Assembly (NCBI GenBank): GCA_964605145.1
Contig: CAZSBG010000053.1
Span: 1-41,227, forward strand
DNA: 41,227 nucleotides
Reading direction: 5' to 3'
DNA from: CAZSBG01 sp964605145
Lineage (GTDB): Bacteria; Zhuqueibacterota; Zhuqueibacteria; Thermofontimicrobiales; Thermofontimicrobiaceae
The notes beneath the pieces were generated by a model. That model was not told the origin of the DNA. It saw only the letters and a program-made list of their open reading frames with translations, and searched no databases. Each line of letters opens with the position of its first letter. Position 1 is the stretch's first letter. Positions 30,653 through 40,100 of the stretch are shown here, piece after piece. Position numbers and translations under genes: made by a program.

Positions 30653-31593
30653 CGTTCTTCCCACCAGTCCAAAACGCGAAGCGCCCGCAGCGTATTCCAG
30701 CGACTGGGCTGGCCCGGGGTTTCCATTTCAAAAAAGGTTCGGCCGGGATGGCGATTTTGCAGGGGCCAGCGGCCGTCTTTGCCCTGTTTCTTTTTCACGA
30801 TTTCGACGGCGTCGCTGAGCCGTTCGTCACGCCCGGCATTCGCTTCCCGAAAATAATCGAGCGCGCGAAGAATGTCGTAATGCCAGCGCGGCGGGAACGA
30901 CATTCGCGTGAATACCGGTTTGGCGACATCCCCGGTTCGGTGCGATTTGAACAGTCGGTGAACCAACAAAAATTCCCGGCCACGTTGCTGGGTCGAAGCT
31001 AATTCTGAATATTTTCCGGCATAGAATTTTTCATATTCAAACAAGCCTTCCAGCGCCATAATGGTTGTGTGGAACGAGCCGTGGCGCGCGCCTTCGAACG
31101 ACTGGCAATTCCAGCCGCCGTCCGCCATTTGCTGGCTCAACAAAAAATCGACGAGTTGATGAATTCGCTCATCCGGATATTCGAAATAAGCCAACAGTGA
31201 AACTACCATCCCGGTGACGCAGGTTTCGCTGTGATCCATTGATTTGAAATAGTTGATTCCGCCGTCCGAATAAATTCCTTTTTCCAATAATAACTGACAC
31301 GCTTTTCGCGCCTGCGGGTTATCGGGCGGAAGACCAAGCCGTTTGAGCAAAAGCATGGTGTACGTGGTGGACGTCCATTTTGGTGTGTATATGCCGCGGC
31401 TCCACATCCCGGACGCTTCCTGCAAGGCCAACAATTTCGCGCCCCATCCAATTTGTGCAATTTTTTCCCGTTCGTAGTTCACGGTTTCTGCGTCGGATTT
31501 CATCAAGTCCTGCAACGTGTGCCATCGAATGGAAACATCGCCTTCCAGCAGCCATTGCACTATTGGGTCACTCATTTTAAATTTTTCATTCAA
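30649..31593 (-). CDS. Terpenoid-cyclase/prenyltransferase-fold protein, function unknown
   Basis: 314 residues (an internal ATG at 31575, MSDPIVQWLLEGD, may be the true start; neither has a clear ribosome site). Repeated helical pairs carry DGG-type turns (YSDGGINYF, QMADGGWNCQSFEG, GKDGRWPLQNRHPG), as in squalene cyclase-like alpha/alpha barrels. There is no DXDD or similar acid motif of true cyclases and no signal peptide. The family is often labelled 'prenyltransferase/squalene oxidase repeat' and its substrate is unknown. It is translationally coupled to the DUF2809 membrane protein, so the two may work together. Confidence 0.75.
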   Translation of the reverse strand: MNEKFKMSDPIVQWLLEGDVSIRWHTLQDLMKSDAETVNYEREKIAQIGWGAKLLALQEASGMWSRGIYTPKWTSTTYTMLLLKRLGLPPDNPQARKACQLLLEKGIYSDGGINYFKSMDHSETCVTGMVVSLLAYFEYPDERIHQLVDFLLSQQMADGGWNCQSFEGARHGSFHTTIMALEGLFEYEKFYAGKYSELASTQQRGREFLLVHRLFKSHRTGDVAKPVFTRMSFPPRWHYDILRALDYFREANAGRDERLSDAVEIVKKKQGKDGRWPLQNRHPGRTFFEMETPGQPSRWNTLRALRVLDWWEER

Positions 31594-31720
31594 ACTGCTT
31601 GCATTTTTTCATTTAGTTTATTATCTTTTTTTAAAATAATCAGTTAATCAATATAAAACAGTTCAATAAAAAAGTCAATAAAAAAACAATAATATCATCC
31701 ATTTTGGAGGACAAAAAACA

Positions 31721-33997
31721 ATGCGCAAACTTTTAATCGCCCTTTTTCTCTGCCTGTTCCTGGTCCCGATTTCTGCTATCAGTCGGGATTTACCGGAAGA
31801 ATGCACGGTTGGCATTGCCAGCGGCTCGGCCACGATGGATGGCCGTCCTCTGTTGTGGAAAAATCGCGACACCGACGCCCTTCACAATGAGGTTACTTAT
31901 TTTAAAGACGGGCGATTCAAATACCTGGCGCTGACAACTGCCGGCTATTCCAAAACTGCCTGGGCCGGTGTGAATGAAATGGGATTTTGCATTATGAATT
32001 CCGCGTCCGGTGATTTGAAGGGCCATTCCGAATTCGGCCCGGACAACGGCGAAATCATGAAAGCTGCGCTGCAAACGTGCGTCACTGTGGATGATTTCGA
32101 ACAATATCTGATTGACACCAACGCCAGCGGCCGTCAAACCAGTGCAAATTTTGGCGTGATCGATGCGTTCGGCGGCGCTGTTTTTTTTGAAACCGGCAAT
32201 TTTTCATACACCAGATTCGATGCCAACGACCCGGATGTTGCGCCTCACGGCTACATTGTCCGCGCAAATTTTGCTGAAACAGGCGGCGGCGATGGCGGAA
32301 AGATTCGTTACCTGCGAGGTGATAAGCTCTGGAAGGAAGCCGCACTTCGCAATAAACTGGATTATAAATTTGTGCTGAGAATCGCTGCCCGCGATATGGC
32401 CGATAAAAACGGGAAACCCTATTCAATTCCGGTCAAAGAGAAAATCGGGGACAATCCGCGCGGGACAATTAACACCTACGCCACCATAAATCGCTGGTCC
32501 ACGGCTTCGGTCGCGCTGTTCCACGGCGTTCGCCCGGATGAGAATCCATCGCTCACCACATTCTGGGCCATCCTGGGCGAGCCGGTCTTTTCGGTTGCAG
32601 TGCCAAACTGGATTCTTGCCGAAGGAACCGCCGAATCGCTGGACGGTGAAAAACGAAGCCCCCTGTGCTCGGCCGTGCTCGATATCAAAAATAAATGTTA
32701 TTATGACTTTGGCCGAAAAAAACAATTCATAAAAACAGAATTTCTCCCGGGAATCTGGGATGTCACTTTTGCGGCCGAAGATAAAATTTTCGAACAAACC
32801 GACGCCATGGTGGCGCAATGGCGGGAAAATTATCCCAAATCCGAAGAAGTGGCAGCGTTCCACAATCGCATGGCAGCCGAAGCGTTCGCCGCAATTGAAA
32901 AAGTCCGGCACGATATAAATGCGAAGGTGAAGCCCATTCGCGCTGCTGTGTATGCCGATTTTGGCGCTTCGGATAAATGCGTCCGCGAAACCATTGCCGC
33001 GCTCGAAATCGATCCGGAAATTGAAACAGGCACTGTAAAAGGGGCTGATATTGTTGCCCATGCATTGGATAATTTTGACGTGATCATTTTTCCAGGAGGC
33101 AGCGGAAGCAAGGAATCGGCCAGTCTCGGAGATGCGGGGCGAAAAATTGTGCGGGAGTTTGTGCGAAACGGCGGCGGGTACGTGGGCATTTGCGCCGGGG
33201 CATATCTCGGATCCGACCACCCGGATTACGCCTGGCGCTTGGGCGTGGCTGATGCGCATGTGATTGACCGTCAGCACTATGCGCGGGGCAAAAGCCTTGT
33301 GAATGTTGAACTGACAAAAACCGGCTCAAACTTTCTGAAAGAATATGGCAAAAAAAATATCATCCAGTGCTATTATGCCAACGGACCGCTGCTGACCCCT
33401 GGCGATAATCCGAAAATCGACGATTATGAAGCGCTGGGGATCTCAAAATCTGATGTTCATTTAAATGGAAATGCTTCTGAAGGGATTATGCCAGGCACCA
33501 CATTTTTGTTGCGCTCAAATTTTGGCAAGGGCAGGTCGATTCTCTGCGCAGGGCACCCGGAATCCACGCCGGGAGCGCGGTGGATGATTCCGCGAATGGC
33601 TCGCTGGGTCGCTAAGGCAGAGGCGATAGAATATTCGCCGTTATTTGTGAAGCCGGATCATTTCACCGATGAGATCATTTTTGAGGCAGAGTGGTCTCAA
33701 AAAGAATCCACTTCGCTGCGAAAATTGAACGCCCCGAACAATGCCGAAAGGCTCGCCGCCATGAATGAATTGGCTGATATGGGCTCCCGCGACTTTTTCC
33801 AGTGGCTGCCCGGCCGTCTCCGCGACGATGATCCGAATATCAGGAAAACAGCCGCAACTCTCATTTTGAAGCTGGATCATCTTTTGGGTATTCCTGAATT
33901 GGAAGCTGCGCTGGAGATTGAAAAAAAAGAGGATGTGAAAAAAGCGATGCAGGATGTGTGGGAACAATTGCAGCGCGCCATTCCGAACAATCCGTGA
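31721..33997 (+). CDS. Secreted fusion: Ntn-type acyl/amidohydrolase, BPL_N class-I amidotransferase-like domain, HEAT
   Basis: 758 residues. Residues 1-21 are a signal peptide. Cys28 in EECTVGIASGS, followed by the DGRPLLWKNRD block, resembles the N-terminal-nucleophile Cys of C45/C69-type hydrolases; it would need processing before Cys28. That domain runs to about 350. A second domain (about 405-640) resembles the BPL_N glutamine-amidotransferase-like fold: FDVIIFPGGSGS near 445 and the nucleophile elbow GGYVGICAGAYLG near 491. The C-terminal 70 residues (LNAPNNAERLAAMNELADMG, DDDPNIRKTAATLILKLD) form HEAT-like helices. GGAGG before the ATG supports the start. Function is unknown; cleavage of amide bonds in a secreted substrate is a reasonable guess. 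Confidence 0.8.
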   Translation: MRKLLIALFLCLFLVPISAISRDLPEECTVGIASGSATMDGRPLLWKNRDTDALHNEVTYFKDGRFKYLALTTAGYSKTAWAGVNEMGFCIMNSASGDLKGHSEFGPDNGEIMKAALQTCVTVDDFEQYLIDTNASGRQTSANFGVIDAFGGAVFFETGNFSYTRFDANDPDVAPHGYIVRANFAETGGGDGGKIRYLRGDKLWKEAALRNKLDYKFVLRIAARDMADKNGKPYSIPVKEKIGDNPRGTINTYATINRWSTASVALFHGVRPDENPSLTTFWAILGEPVFSVAVPNWILAEGTAESLDGEKRSPLCSAVLDIKNKCYYDFGRKKQFIKTEFLPGIWDVTFAAEDKIFEQTDAMVAQWRENYPKSEEVAAFHNRMAAEAFAAIEKVRHDINAKVKPIRAAVYADFGASDKCVRETIAALEIDPEIETGTVKGADIVAHALDNFDVIIFPGGSGSKESASLGDAGRKIVREFVRNGGGYVGICAGAYLGSDHPDYAWRLGVADAHVIDRQHYARGKSLVNVELTKTGSNFLKEYGKKNIIQCYYANGPLLTPGDNPKIDDYEALGISKSDVHLNGNASEGIMPGTTFLLRSNFGKGRSILCAGHPESTPGARWMIPRMARWVAKAEAIEYSPLFVKPDHFTDEIIFEAEWSQKESTSLRKLNAPNNAERLAAMNELADMGSRDFFQWLPGRLRDDDPNIRKTAATLILKLDHLLGIPELEAALEIEKKEDVKKAMQDVWEQLQRAIPNNP

Positions 33998-34063
33998 AAT
34001 GAATCAACGCGAGGCTCAAAACATTAAATCAAATATTGCCATGAATCGGGAATTGAAACAGGT

Positions 34064-35392
34064 ATGCTAAAAAAAATATTCTTCATCTTTTGTTTTTTAG
34101 TGGTGAATCCACAGGACAACTTTGGGCAAATTTATGTGAACGCTGTGGAAGTGGACGAGAGTATCGCTTCGGACACAACCACTTTCTCATTTTCACGAAT
34201 CGATATCATCGGAAATGAGGTCACCAAAGATGATGTCATTCTTCGGGAATTGCACTTCAAAAAATTCACGCCGGTCACATTTGCTGAAATCACGGCCGGG
34301 CGCAAACGCATTCAAAGCCTGGCGCTGTTCACGCGCGTCAAATTCGATATTATCGGGGAATCGGAACACGCTATTTTGCTCATTACCGTGTTCGAGCGGT
34401 GGTTTGTTTTTCCCATCCCGGTGCTTTATTTGAATGAACGTAGCTGGGATAAAATCACCTACGGCGGTAAGCTGTTGTGGTATAATTTTTTGGGCCGAAA
34501 TATTCTGCTGAATTTCACCGCCGCGTTTGGATACAATCCCCAATTCAAGCTGAGTTACCGCAATCCGTGGTTTTTGGGCAAGCTCAAGCTGTTCACCAAT
34601 TTTTCCATTTACAGTGGCAAGGTGAGAAGCCAGAGCCCCGACCTGCGGGATTATGAAGACAAACGAAAAGGCGTAGACTGGCTCATCGGCAAGCGGTTCG
34701 GACATTTCACCTTTTTGGGACTCACGTTGGGCTACACGGAAATTTCAGCGCCGCCGGACATCGGGTTGACATTGTCGCCTTCCGGCACAGATTATCTCCC
34801 GTCCATTCGCCTGGACCTTCAATATGATGACCGCGATTTGAAGGAATATCCCCACAAGGGATGGAAAACACTGTTCTGGGGAAAACGCGTGGGCAATGAC
34901 GAATGGATTGATTATTACCGCTACGGCGCGGACATTCGCCGCTACCAGCCGCTGAGCCGAAATGTGACGTTGGCTCTGCGCGCGGCTACGGATTTGTCCT
35001 CCGGCGACATCCCCAGCTACAGCCGCGTATTTTTTGGCTACGGCGAACGAATTCGTGGGAAATTTTATGACGTATTCGAAGGCGAAAATCTCGTTTTCGG
35101 CGGGGCAGAGCTTCGCTTCCCGCTGATGAAAATTCGATACATCGACACCGAGCCGGTGCCGGGCTTCGAAGACTATTCCAGCAATCTGAAATTCGGAATC
35201 AGCGGCGTCATCTTTTTTGATTCCGGCGCGGTCTGGTACCAGGACGAAAATTTGACCGGCGATAAACTCAACTCCGGCTTTGGCCTCGGGCTGCATTTCC
35301 ACATGCCCTACATCGATATTTTCCGGGTTGAATGCGCGTTCGATACAAAATGGAAACCACAGGCTATCGCGGAGGTGGTGATGGCGTTTTAA
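34064..35392 (+). CDS. BamA/TamA-family outer-membrane beta-barrel protein
   Basis: 442 residues, signal peptide about 1-23. One POTRA domain (about 45-120: FSFSRIDIIGNEVTKDDVILREL ... LALFTRVKFDI) precedes an Omp85-type 16-strand barrel (about 130-442). The barrel includes the KGWKTLFWGKRVGND strand, GERIRGKFYDVFEGENLVFGGAELRFPL (carrying the RGxx-like loop motif) and the closing FDTKWKPQAIAEVVMAF. With one POTRA it is not the main BamA (usually five), more a TamA-like or accessory family member. It follows the Ntn-hydrolase fusion by 66 bases and may export or insert surface proteins. The terminal Phe is usual for barrel proteins. Confidence 0.88.
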   Translation: MLKKIFFIFCFLVVNPQDNFGQIYVNAVEVDESIASDTTTFSFSRIDIIGNEVTKDDVILRELHFKKFTPVTFAEITAGRKRIQSLALFTRVKFDIIGESEHAILLITVFERWFVFPIPVLYLNERSWDKITYGGKLLWYNFLGRNILLNFTAAFGYNPQFKLSYRNPWFLGKLKLFTNFSIYSGKVRSQSPDLRDYEDKRKGVDWLIGKRFGHFTFLGLTLGYTEISAPPDIGLTLSPSGTDYLPSIRLDLQYDDRDLKEYPHKGWKTLFWGKRVGNDEWIDYYRYGADIRRYQPLSRNVTLALRAATDLSSGDIPSYSRVFFGYGERIRGKFYDVFEGENLVFGGAELRFPLMKIRYIDTEPVPGFEDYSSNLKFGISGVIFFDSGAVWYQDENLTGDKLNSGFGLGLHFHMPYIDIFRVECAFDTKWKPQAIAEVVMAF

Positions 35393-35447
35393 TGTTTTAT
35401 AGATTAAGTTTTGTGCATTTTGTTGGAAAATTCCAAAAGACAGAATT

Positions 35448-35573
35448 CAAATGACAAATAAATACCAAATTCAAAAACTCTAATCTTTAACCTTGCCGGA
35501 AAATGCTTAAACAGTCAGCCAACCATGCGTTTAATATTTTTGGATTTTGATGTTGTAATTTATTTGTTATTTG
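35448..35573 (+). repeat. Imperfect long inverted repeat upstream of rsmE
   Basis: Arms CAAATGACAAATAAAT (35448-35463) and ATTTATTTGTTATTTG (35558-35573) pair with one mismatch. Inside, CCAAATTCAAAAA and TTTTTGGATTTTGA pair partly. The whole gap 35393-35652 is AT-rich and has no gene. It looks like a decayed hairpin repeat rather than a terminator. Confidence 0.55.
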
Positions 35574-35652
35574 TTTTATTGATATTTGTATTTTTTAATC
35601 TGCCCTATTTACAGTAACCTTCAGACTAAATCAAATCTTCAGGAAAAAATAA

Positions 35653-36402
35653 ATGTCTCATCGCGAATACTTTTATGTGGAACCAGCCCTCATTGCTCCC
35701 CCGATTGTGGAAATAAAAGGGAGTGAATTCAATCACCTTGCCCGCGTGCTACGAAAGAAAGCCAGGGACATTGTCGAAGTGGTGGATGGCGCAGGAAATT
35801 TGTACACTGTGGTTTTGACCGACGTGGGAAAAAATTCAGCGCGGGGCGAAATTCAGAAACGTGCGCGTTTTTCCGGCGAACCCAATGTGAAATTAATCCT
35901 GGCCCAGGCCATTCTCAAAAGCGCCCGATTTGAGCTGATCATTGAAAAAGGAACGGAGCTGGGCGTTTCGGCGTTCATCCCGGCCATCTGCGAAAATTCG
36001 GTGATCAAAGAAGCGGATGGAAAAGTAACGAGGTGGCAGAAAATTGCCATCGCCGCCATGAAGCAATCGGGGCGATCCTTTTTGCCGGAAGTTCATAAAC
36101 CACAATTACTGCAAGACATCATTCAGCAAAAAGTCCCTCTCACCCTCGGGCTGATTGCCCATCCATCGCCCGGCGCGCGAAGTTTGTCCGCCCTTCTCGC
36201 CGATTTAAAAGAGAAATCATTTCAAATGAAATCCGCAATTATTTTAATTGGCCCGGAGGGAGGCTTTTCCCCGGAAGAAGCGAAAATGGCCAGGGACAAT
36301 GGATTCTACAGTTTCACCCTGGGCCCGAGACGGCTGCGCTCTGAAACTGCCGGCATTGTTGCATCGGCTGTTTTTATGGAGTTGATGGGAGAGATGAGTT
36401 AA
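35653..36402 (+). CDS. rsmE: 16S rRNA (uracil1498-N3)-methyltransferase
   Basis: Methylates N3 of U1498 in 16S rRNA using SAM; a SPOUT-class knotted methyltransferase, cytoplasmic. 249 residues, normal length. The N-terminal PUA-like domain (FNHLARVLRKKARDIVEVVDGAGN, residues 25-50) precedes the SPOUT domain with FELIIEKGTELGVSAFIPA near 95 and the knot motifs LIGPEGGFSPEEAKMA near 198 and TLGPRRLRSETAGIVA near 223. A weak AGGA ribosome site precedes the ATG. Confidence 0.96.
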   Translation: MSHREYFYVEPALIAPPIVEIKGSEFNHLARVLRKKARDIVEVVDGAGNLYTVVLTDVGKNSARGEIQKRARFSGEPNVKLILAQAILKSARFELIIEKGTELGVSAFIPAICENSVIKEADGKVTRWQKIAIAAMKQSGRSFLPEVHKPQLLQDIIQQKVPLTLGLIAHPSPGARSLSALLADLKEKSFQMKSAIILIGPEGGFSPEEAKMARDNGFYSFTLGPRRLRSETAGIVASAVFMELMGEMS

Positions 36403-36459
36403 TTTTTAAATCTCTTATTCTGCTCTTTCCATTGATTTGTTGTACTCAATTTATATTCT

Positions 36460-36729
36460 TTATACTGGTAAAAGAGGAGCAAAATCTATTTCTTGCACAG
36501 AATATTCTCTGAGCTTCAAAATAACACGATTAATTATTTCAAAATCTATCTTCTTAGGATCAACAATCTCGACGCCTATTGGATGATTTTCTTTTCCATA
36601 ATCGATTAGAACACCATCAGAAAAAATTTCTGTTCTTAAGCTTTTCTCACCGATTTCTCTTGGTAAATACAAATAAGCTGCTAACATTTTTCCTTTTCTG
36701 TATGTTATTTCTAAATATTTGTCCATCAT
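36460..36729 (-). CDS. DUF2283-family small protein
   Basis: 89 residues. MDKYLEITYRKGKMLAAYLYL, then VLIDYGKENHPIGVEIVDPKK, fits DUF2283, a small beta-rich family. It starts inside the last four bases (ATGA) of the DUF4258 gene, so the two are coupled. Such pairs recur in bacterial genomes and have been suspected to act as toxin-antitoxin-like modules, with the DUF2283 protein the likely partner or antitoxin. No DNA-binding motif is visible. Confidence 0.8.
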   Translation of the reverse strand: MMDKYLEITYRKGKMLAAYLYLPREIGEKSLRTEIFSDGVLIDYGKENHPIGVEIVDPKKIDFEIINRVILKLREYSVQEIDFAPLLPV

Positions 36730-36941
36730 TTTATCTCTCCATAAACTGGAAACGCAGTTATCACGACGATTACTTCTTCTTCAACATCAGGCTCCACAAT
36801 TATTGCCCAGTTTTTTTGTTTATGCCTTGTTTTGACCAACCAGCGTCCCTTTACATTATCCCTGATGCATTCAATTGCATTTTCAAACATCATGCGCACA
36901 TCGACCTCATTGAATCCACGATCCACCATCCGTTTTTCCAA
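36726..36941 (-). CDS. DUF4258-family small protein (possible toxin-like partner)
   Basis: 71 residues from TTG 36941. The core EKRMVDRGFNEVDVRMMFENA, GRWLVKTRHKQKNWAIIVEPD and VIVVITAFPVYGE fits DUF4258, a RelE/BECR-like small fold. In-frame codons before the TTG also read like family sequence (a conserved-looking TSHLEKRM) but lack an ATG or GTG before an in-frame TAA. The true start may therefore be non-standard, or the N-terminus lightly truncated. ATG 36929 is the alternative. It overlaps the DUF2283 gene by four bases. Confidence 0.75.
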   Translation of the reverse strand: MEKRMVDRGFNEVDVRMMFENAIECIRDNVKGRWLVKTRHKQKNWAIIVEPDVEEEVIVVITAFPVYGEIK

Positions 36942-37138
36942 ATGTGAAGTCCCAATTCCACCAACCAGGAAACATTCACTTCCCTTAGATTAAATCTTAG
37001 CTAGTTACTCAATTTTTTATCTTACAATAATAATATAGCTTATAGATAAATTAAAAGCAACCTTAATTTCCATAGCTTAAAAATCTATTTAAACTTATTA
37101 GGTGCTATGTAATTTCTCCAAGATTAGATTTATTAAAC

Positions 37139-40100
37139 CTACAACGCTATCCCCTTAAACTTATAACTCACCCCGAGCGAGGCATTTTCCAGGAATTGCC
37201 CGCCTTTGGAGGTATCGCGGTCGTACTTGAATTTCATCACCACATTGAACAGGACGTATTGAGTTAACTTGGCAGTGAACATCTGTTCCCAGTAAATATC
37301 CAGTTGCCGCCAGTTTTTGTCCGGATCATTTTCCTCGCTAATGGATGAAAATATTGCCTGAAACAGTTTCAGCTTGTTGGTCCAGGTGATGCTTGAATTG
37401 AACTCGGATTTGCTTTCAGTGAGCCATTCCACACCGCCATCGATTTTCATCCACTTTGTTTCATTGCCGGTCCACAACTTTCTCAGGCTAACATCTTCTG
37501 CGACCACTTCCTGCGCGCCATAGCCCAAACGTGTCGTCAGTTTGAACTTCTTCTTCTTGCTCAGACTTTTTGCAATCCCAGCGCTCTGGGAGAGTTTTAC
37601 TGGATTGGCAAATCGCGACACCAATTCCTTGGTTTTTGGATGATACCCGGCGCTGAACTGGGTGTCGAACGCAAAAGCAATGTAGGGATCGATGAATCGC
37701 TCCAGCGTGAATTTCAATTCGGAATCAAAGTCAATGACATCGTTGGACTTTTGCGGCACGGTCCATTGCTCTTTTTCCTGAACCGAGATCTGGCCGTAGG
37801 CGCAGTACAGAATATTTTTCCAATTGTATTGTTTCTTCTTATATTCAAATTCGAATTTCGAATAGACTTTCCAGGTAAAACTCCCTTTGCCACCACCGCT
37901 CCAGTTGCTGTTGATCGACAACTGGTTGGCGTCCATGCCCAATAAAATATTGGCAAGCCAGTTTTTGGGACCTTTCCTCAGCTTTGGCTGAAACCAGGGA
38001 GTTCCCCAGTTTTCATCGAAATAGCCAAAATCCACCCAGTGATAACTGTTCTGTTTGGACACGCCATCTTCAACAATCAAATAATCATATTCATAAATTC
38101 GATTGAAATAATGAAGATCGAACAGCTTTTCGATATTTTGCAGTCCCCGGACTGCTGGCGCCAGGCAGACCATCACCAGAAAATCAGGATTCATCGGATT
38201 GGGATAGATGAAGAATGCAGCCTTGTCCATGCCTGAAAAATGCGAGTCACCGAACTTGATTCCTTGTTCAGTCTCCACCATGGGCATTTTATTCGCGATC
38301 TTCTCAAACAGAACGTTTGCTTCCGAACTGCCCACGATGAACAGATTTGAATTGACCTGTTGTTTAACAATTGAAGTATCCGCAACTACCTGGTCTTTTA
38401 GAAATACATTGGGGCCGCGCCGGCTGGCTTCCCGGACAAGCTTACGTGTCAATTGATTGTAATTGGCAGAATCGTGAGCTGAGCTAAACACATATTTAAT
38501 CGGGCTGCTGAAGACGTTGGACAACGGGCCAATGAGCTGCCGAGTTTTCTGCATGGCGATGACCGCATCTTCTTTCTGAGCCCACTCTTTTTCCCTTTTT
38601 TGGAATACTAATGTTGACGTCTCTTCATGAAATTGTATTGCCGGGGAAGCATCGATGATGACCTCAAACGGAAATTTTATCGTTGCCGGCAATTGGTCCG
38701 CGTGAATTGCAATTGTCTGAATATTTTTGGTTGTCACAACAATCCGATGGGAATCGACTACAGCGTCGATGGAGGCCGGATTATAATAGTTTTTTTGAGC
38801 CTGCACCTCCAGCCATGCGACTTTGGAGGGATGTAACTGGTCCAGCGTAAAATCTACTTTTATAGGACGGGAATCTTTTTTCTGCGTCAAAAGCCAACTG
38901 AAATAGTTCCGCGTAAAAATTTCATGCGCGTTTTTAATATCCTGTTCCGAGACCGTACGGATGCCAGCTTTGCCTCTAAATTTATTTATTTTATGAATCA
39001 CATAATGATTGGTCACCTCGTTTTTATTTTCTCCGAAAATCCAAACCGGCGTGAAACGGATATTTTGGTTCACGAGCGATGTATCTATTTTGCTATCAAC
39101 AAGGGTGATGGCAGCGAATCGATCCGGGGATTGAAGCGCCAGCAAAAGCGCCTCGTGTCCGCCAAGACCTTCGCCGGCGAGGTACAATTTCTGTGTATCG
39201 ATTGGAAATTTTTTTTCAACATCATCGAGACAGAATTTGATTTCCTGCAACGAGACCCGGGAAAGTCCAAATTGGGGATAACCCCGCGGAAAAACACCAA
39301 TGATGTTTCGATCCATTTCCACCAATATCTCACCGATTTCGCGCGCACTCTCTTCTTCATTTTTCTGGTAATCGTGGAGGAACACAAACGCCGGGTAGTT
39401 TTCTTTGGGATCGAATTCTCTTGGTAAATAGAGAAGATACCGGCGCATGGTATTCTCATTTTCAGAGAAATACATTCGTTCGACGATGCGGTATTCCCGG
39501 TGATAAAACACCTGCTTTTTCATAAAAAAGTTCGGGATTTGCTCAATCCGTTTCTGGGCCTGGTTCATCACATCGAAATAATCGAAATCAGTTTCAGCCG
39601 AAACAAATTTGGACTGAAGCCAGTCCACCCAATATTTCATGAGATTGTTCACCGACGCGTCGATCCCTTTCAGATTCTTCAGCACAGACACCTGCTGAAC
39701 GAGATAACTGATTTGCTCGGTAATTCGCTCTTTGGACCAGATGGCAATATCAAAGTGACGAGAAATTCTCGTAGAATTGATTTCCAGTTTCAGTGTGCCC
39801 CATTTGAGATATTTCGGCGCAATGATCATGCGCTTCCATTGTTTCCCTCTCACCGGCGTTTTCTCACGAAACAGGGTTTCATCATTTTCAAACAGACGAT
39901 AGGACACACTTCTCCGGTAATACCTCGTATACGTCCAGATAACCAGGGAGTCGCTCACAGATAAAAATGACTGTGTCGGAATCGCCTGTACAATATTTGC
40001 TTTTTCATCGAACAGAAGCACATTGGCATACGGCAGGGTAAATTTTTTATTGGCAATGCCGGCGGTCCACTCCATCCAGCCGCGGAAATTGGCTCCGTCA

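Noticed and set aside
32423..33277. 284-codon minus-strand ORF
   Set aside because: Shadow of the Ntn-hydrolase fusion gene, which has the signal peptide, ribosome site and motifs.
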